From Lachnospiraceae bacterium UBA7160 (GTDB lineage: Bacteria > Bacillota > Clostridia > Lachnospirales > Lachnospiraceae), in assembly GCA_002491565.1 (NCBI GenBank), contig DKWE01000009.1, positions 20,339 through 82,418 on the forward strand: DNA of 62,080 bases. The letters are read 5' to 3'. The position numbers and the translations under genes are program-made. Below, piece by piece: positions 58,698-62,080 of the stretch. A model generated the notes under the pieces. The model ran no database searches and was not told the DNA's origin. It was given only the letters and a program-made list of their open reading frames with translations. Every line of letters starts with the position of its first letter. Positions within the stretch are counted from its first letter, which is position 1.

Positions 58698-59606
58698 ATG
58701 GAATTAGTATTAGAGAATGTTACGAAAAGTTATAAGGACGTAATCGCTGTGAATCAGTTGAACTATGTGATGGAAAACGGGGTCTATGGACTGCTTGGCT
58801 GCAATGGAGCCGGAAAAACTACTCTGATACGGATGATCTGTGCGCTGATGAAACCGGATGACGGGCGCATTCTCTGCAATGGAAAGGATATCTGGCAGAT
58901 GGACAAGGCGTACCGCCGCCTCTTGGGGTATCTTCCGCAGGAATATGGCTTCTATCCCGAATTTACAGCCGAGGAATATCTGATGTACATTGCATCTATC
59001 AAGGATCTGCATCCGGTTCTGGCACGAAAGCGGACGGGGGAGCTGCTTTCGCTGGTAGGAATGGAGCGATACCGGAAAAAGAAAATGAAGAAGTTCTCTG
59101 GCGGGATGAAGCGGCGTATCGGGATTGCGCAGGCAATGCTGAATGACCCGAAGATTCTGATCCTGGATGAGCCGACAGCCGGACTGGATCCGAATGAGCG
59201 GATCCGTCTGCGCAACCTGCTGAGTGAACTGTCCCGCGACCGGCTGGTGCTGCTTTCTACCCATATTGTGTCAGATGTCGAATACATTGCGAGTGAGATT
59301 CTGTTGATGAAGGGTGGCCATATCGAGGATGCAGGGACAACTGCCGCACTGGCCGCCAGGCTGCCTGAGCAGGTATATGTGTGTATGGTGCCGGAAAGCC
59401 AGGTCAGGAATTATCTGAAAAAATATCGGGTGGCAAATGTGAGAACTACGGCGGATGGAGCAGAGCTGCGGATTCTTGCGGCAGAGCAGCCTGTGGCCGG
59501 TGCGAGGCAGGTACCGGCGACACTGGAGGATGTGTTTCTGTATAAAAATTCTATGATGAGGAGCCAGAAAACGGATAGTTTGCAGTATACTCTGTCTGGC
59601 GTGTAA
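58698..59606 (+). CDS. ABC transporter ATPase (ABC-2 type)
   Basis: A 302-aa ATPase with Walker A GCNGAGKTT, signature FSGGMKRRIG, Walker B ILILDEPTAGLD and switch His in LSTHIV. CCGGAGGAATAATT precedes the ATG. The C-terminal 80 residues resemble those of exporters for peptides or unknown drugs. The probable permease is at 59892, 285 bp away. Confidence 0.92.
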   Translation: MELVLENVTKSYKDVIAVNQLNYVMENGVYGLLGCNGAGKTTLIRMICALMKPDDGRILCNGKDIWQMDKAYRRLLGYLPQEYGFYPEFTAEEYLMYIASIKDLHPVLARKRTGELLSLVGMERYRKKKMKKFSGGMKRRIGIAQAMLNDPKILILDEPTAGLDPNERIRLRNLLSELSRDRLVLLSTHIVSDVEYIASEILLMKGGHIEDAGTTAALAARLPEQVYVCMVPESQVRNYLKKYRVANVRTTADGAELRILAAEQPVAGARQVPATLEDVFLYKNSMMRSQKTDSLQYTLSGV

Positions 59607-59891
59607 GTTCTGGTTCGTGCCTGATTATCTTGGACGGGCATTTGTAGGAAAACTGGTAAGCTATCTAGTTCTGGTTTTTCTGAGTCAGATACACAGATTT
59701 ATAGGCTGAGTAGCAAGAAGAAGCGAACGGCGAATATGGGCAATAGCGCGGAAGGCTATCCGAAGTCTAAATCTGTTGTGCAAAACGGAAAAATTAAAAT
59801 TATGGTTTATTTGGGTCTGGCACTTGTAAATGAAATCTTGCATAAAATGGAAAAATTTTAGTTCCGGTTTATCCGGGGCAGGGGGAGGGAG
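59607..59891 (+). other. Intergenic region between ABC ATPase and permease genes
   Basis: 285 bp with three GTTCTGGTT-like short repeats (about 59608, 59667 and 59861) and two TGAAATCTTGCATAAAATGG-like AT-rich stretches. No gene is supported. GGGGGAGGGAG precedes the permease start. Confidence 0.4.
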
Positions 59892-61016
59892 ATGGAACAC
59901 ATGGTGCGTTTTGAACTGAAAAAAGTAGTTTCAAAAATGAGCAGCAAGGTTGCGCTGCTGTTGTTGCTGGTCTTTACGATTTATATGCTAAGCAATGCGA
60001 ATTATCTGGTGTGGATCGAGGAAGATACACAGACAGAACTGACTGGGAAGGCGGCGGCACAGAAGCTTCGCGAAGCGGAGCAGGAATGGGCTGGTCCATT
60101 GACGGAGGAAAAGCTAGCAGAGGTGATTTCGCAAGGCTGGAGTCAGGGAAACCGGGGGATCCGGTTCCTGCTTGCCATGGCATTCGGGGAAATCTACAAA
60201 CCGGATTTTATGATTGTAGGCACGCTAAGTGAGGAAGATGCCGGGAGTTTCTATGAGAATCGGACGAAGAGCCTCAGAGAGTGGCTTGCGGCGCAGGGCA
60301 GCTGGTACACAGAAGAAGAAAAAGACTTTTTAACCGCACAATATGAGGCGGTGGAGACGCCGCTTGTGTACGACTATACAGAGGGCTGGACGAAGCTGGC
60401 TTCCACCTTGCCAAATGTGCAGATGCTTCTGGTGCTTGTCATCGGCTTTCTTGTAGCGGGTATTTTCTCCGAGGAGTACCGGACTGGTGCAAGCGCGGTC
60501 TTTTTTTCCGCTGCGCTGGGGAGAGACAAGGCAGTCAGAGCCAAGCTAAAAGCAGGGCTTCTTTTGATTACGGTCGTGTATTGGCTGACGATTGCCGGAT
60601 TCACCGCTGGAGTGCTTCTGGAACTTGGCGTCGGTGGGGCTGGCTGCAGGATTCAGACCAGCATCCAGGGCTGGACGAGCTTTTACAATATCACATTTTT
60701 ACAGGAGTATATGCTGATTGCAGTGGGAGGATATATTGGCTGCCTCTTCATGGATTCTCTTGCAATGCTGGTTTCTGCAAAGACAAAATCTACCGTTGTG
60801 GCAGTGATTGTGCCGTTTGCAGTGCTCTTTGCACCAGCGGTAATAAAAGTGATGGAGTCGCCGCTTGCGGAAAAGGTGGAGGGGCTCATGCCCTATCAGC
60901 TCGTGCAGATGAATTCTGTAATCAGGGAATTTTATATTTACAAAATACCAGGTAGGATTGTTGGCGCGGCGGGAATCCTGCTGGTTGTGTATTTGGTTCT
61001 GGCAAACATCACTTGA
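59892..61016 (+). CDS. ABC-2 type transporter permease
   Basis: A 374-aa membrane protein with one helix near residues 18-35, a ~130-residue extracellular or periplasmic-side loop, then five helices from residue ~165. This is the layout of large-loop ABC-2 permeases. Partner of the ATPase at 58698. A bidirectional terminator lies 50 bp after the stop codon. Confidence 0.85.
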   Translation: MEHMVRFELKKVVSKMSSKVALLLLLVFTIYMLSNANYLVWIEEDTQTELTGKAAAQKLREAEQEWAGPLTEEKLAEVISQGWSQGNRGIRFLLAMAFGEIYKPDFMIVGTLSEEDAGSFYENRTKSLREWLAAQGSWYTEEEKDFLTAQYEAVETPLVYDYTEGWTKLASTLPNVQMLLVLVIGFLVAGIFSEEYRTGASAVFFSAALGRDKAVRAKLKAGLLLITVVYWLTIAGFTAGVLLELGVGGAGCRIQTSIQGWTSFYNITFLQEYMLIAVGGYIGCLFMDSLAMLVSAKTKSTVVAVIVPFAVLFAPAVIKVMESPLAEKVEGLMPYQLVQMNSVIREFYIYKIPGRIVGAAGILLVVYLVLANIT

Positions 61017-61065
61017 CAAGGGCACACAGGGAAAAGAAGCAAAAAAAGTGCTACCAACCTTACAC

Positions 61066-61102
61066 AAAACACCGCCTACCGGGACAATAGGCGGTGTTTT
61101 TG
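61066..61102. terminator. Bidirectional terminator at element boundary
   Basis: AAAACACCGCCTA and TAGGCGGTGTTTT, 13-bp perfect arms with a 9-base loop and T runs on both strands. Base composition changes sharply right after it. Confidence 0.9.
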
Positions 61103-61177
61103 TATGCGGAGGTAAATCCCTGAACCCTGGTCGCCTGGGTGAGCGGCCCAAATTGTGACAAGGAGGTATGTGCAAGC

Positions 61178-62080
61178 ATGGCAGACGAAACCAAGACCAA
61201 CAGCGCCACGCTGGAAAGTCCGGGCGGCCCTCCCGCGCCGGAGCAGACGGAACAGGCAGTGATCCCCGGCATGGACGGCGGCCCCGCCCCCGCCGGAAAG
61301 GTGATCGATCTGTCGGACGTGCGGGTGGAGGCTGGCAAGACCGGGCCGGAGGCTCCCGCCCCTGGGGACGCTCCCCCGGAGCAGGGTGCTGCTGGCTCTG
61401 TTACCGAGTACACCAAGCAGGAATGGGAGCGGCCCCTGGCCGAGATTGAAGCGGAACAGAAAAAGCCCCGCCGTGGCCGTCCGCCCAAGGCAGACTGGAC
61501 CGCGCCGGAGTCCGGGGAAAAGAAGCCGGGACGGGGCCGGGCTCCCAAGGCCAAAAAGGAAAAGGCCGCCGCGCCCGGCAAGGGGGACAAGACCCCCGGC
61601 AAAGGCGCTCCCCCGGCCAAGGAGGAGGCCCCTCCGCCTGAACCGCCCCAGCCCCGTGACGCGACCCGCGCCGAGAAAGAGGAAATTGTTTATCTGAACC
61701 TCTCCGACCTCCACCCATTCAAGGATCACCCCTTTGGCGTGCGGGACGATGCGGAAATGCAGGGGCTGGTGGAGTCCGTCCGCTCCGGCGGTGTGAACCA
61801 GCCCGCCCTGGTGCGTCCCCGTGAGGATGGGGTCTATGAGATCATCGCGGGCCACCGCCGCCAGCGGGCTAGCGAGCTGGCCGGGTTTATGAATATGCCC
61901 TGTATCGTCCGCAACATGACGGACGATGAAGCAGTCCTGGCGATGACGGATGACAACCTGCGCCACTGCGAAAAGCTCCTGCCCAGTGAAAAGGCGGCGG
62001 CTCTGCAACAGCAGTATGAGGCCATCAAGCACCAGGGATCGCGGGGTGACGATGATGAGGCGGGCAAGCTCTCTCTGCAA
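61178..62080 (+). CDS. ParB/Spo0J-family protein with AT-hook tail (3' end outside window)
   Basis: 301 codons are open to the window edge. Residues 1-165 are Pro/Lys/Gly-rich and hold two AT-hook-like motifs, PRRGRPPK (near 99) and PGRGRAPK (near 117). The ParB N-terminal nuclease-like domain starts near 172 (IVYLNLSDLHPFKDHPF). It includes the box II motif IIAGHRRQRASELAG and the TDDNLRHCEKL segment. AGGAGG is 11 bases before ATG 61178. GC is far higher than in the rest of the window (roughly 65%), with codon use to match, so the gene is foreign. In Clostridia such proteins head the maintenance region of Tn1549-like integrative elements. Confidence 0.85.
   Translation, partial: MADETKTNSATLESPGGPPAPEQTEQAVIPGMDGGPAPAGKVIDLSDVRVEAGKTGPEAPAPGDAPPEQGAAGSVTEYTKQEWERPLAEIEAEQKKPRRGRPPKADWTAPESGEKKPGRGRAPKAKKEKAAAPGKGDKTPGKGAPPAKEEAPPPEPPQPRDATRAEKEEIVYLNLSDLHPFKDHPFGVRDDAEMQGLVESVRSGGVNQPALVRPREDGVYEIIAGHRRQRASELAGFMNMPCIVRNMTDDEAVLAMTDDNLRHCEKLLPSEKAAALQQQYEAIKHQGSRGDDDEAGKLSLQ

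Noticed and set aside
58496..58735. 79-codon frame before the ABC ATPase
   Set aside because: No ribosome site and overlaps the start of the real ATPase gene.
61076..62080. 334-codon minus-strand open frame at the right edge
   Set aside because: Shadow in high-GC DNA; the plus strand encodes a clear ParB domain with ribosome site.

Overview
The window looks like chromosomal DNA of a gut Lachnospiraceae-type Firmicute (Blautia or Ruminococcus gnavus relatives). The evidence is moderate GC, strong AGGAGG ribosome sites, a T-box leader, many two-component systems of YesMN, LytTR/GHKL and Bce types, sugar ABC operons that lack their own ATPase, and a rich set of glycoside hydrolases. The genus assignment is inference. 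No rRNA, tRNA or CRISPR array was seen.

Layout. 1-10.2 kb: end of a GH2 enzyme, a YesN/YesM two-component system, a sugar ABC importer (two permeases plus binding protein) and a GH36 alpha-galactosidase. 10.4-12.55 kb (minus): a methionyl-tRNA synthetase gene behind a full Met T-box leader, but with an in-frame amber codon at position 67. 12.7-21.4 kb: a DUF1275 membrane protein, a GHKL kinase/LytTR regulator pair, a 21-bp-spaced LytTR-type operator, two ABC exporter half-transporters, a thioredoxin-reductase-like flavoprotein without the NADPH motif, a trigger-factor-like protein and a thioredoxin. This is the best candidate for an undescribed system. 21.6-27.8 kb: a deleted copy of a LytTR regulator that keeps its promoter, rhamnose mutarotase, a GPH-family sugar symporter with a TetR regulator, the intact LytTR/GHKL pair and an alpha/beta hydrolase.

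28-41 kb is a glucuronoxylan/pectin-side-chain region: GH105, GH43, GH115 alpha-glucuronidase, an AraC regulator, a second sugar ABC importer and two Gfo/Idh/MocA dehydrogenases. 41-44 kb is a Cd/Zn-type metal resistance unit (HMA protein, P-type ATPase, ArsR regulator). 44.2-49.1 kb holds a PfkB kinase, then a response regulator, ABC ATPase, permease and kinase of the antimicrobial-peptide-sensing kind. 49.3-56.1 kb holds a methyltransferase, a GH38 alpha-mannosidase, an Rpn-type nuclease, a GH78 remnant and a Gx-type membrane protein. 56.3-61.0 kb holds an XRE repressor with its neighbour, then an ECF-like sigma factor, membrane protein and ABC-2 exporter. From about 61.1 kb the composition jumps to high GC, and a ParB-like gene with AT-hook motifs runs off the end, probably the edge of an integrative element.

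Two cross-cutting patterns stand out. First, at least three families of small palindromic repeats are scattered between operons. Second, several enzymes (GH36 twice, GH115, GH38, and the Rpn protein N-terminus) carry in-frame tandem repeats with units of 36-57 bp.
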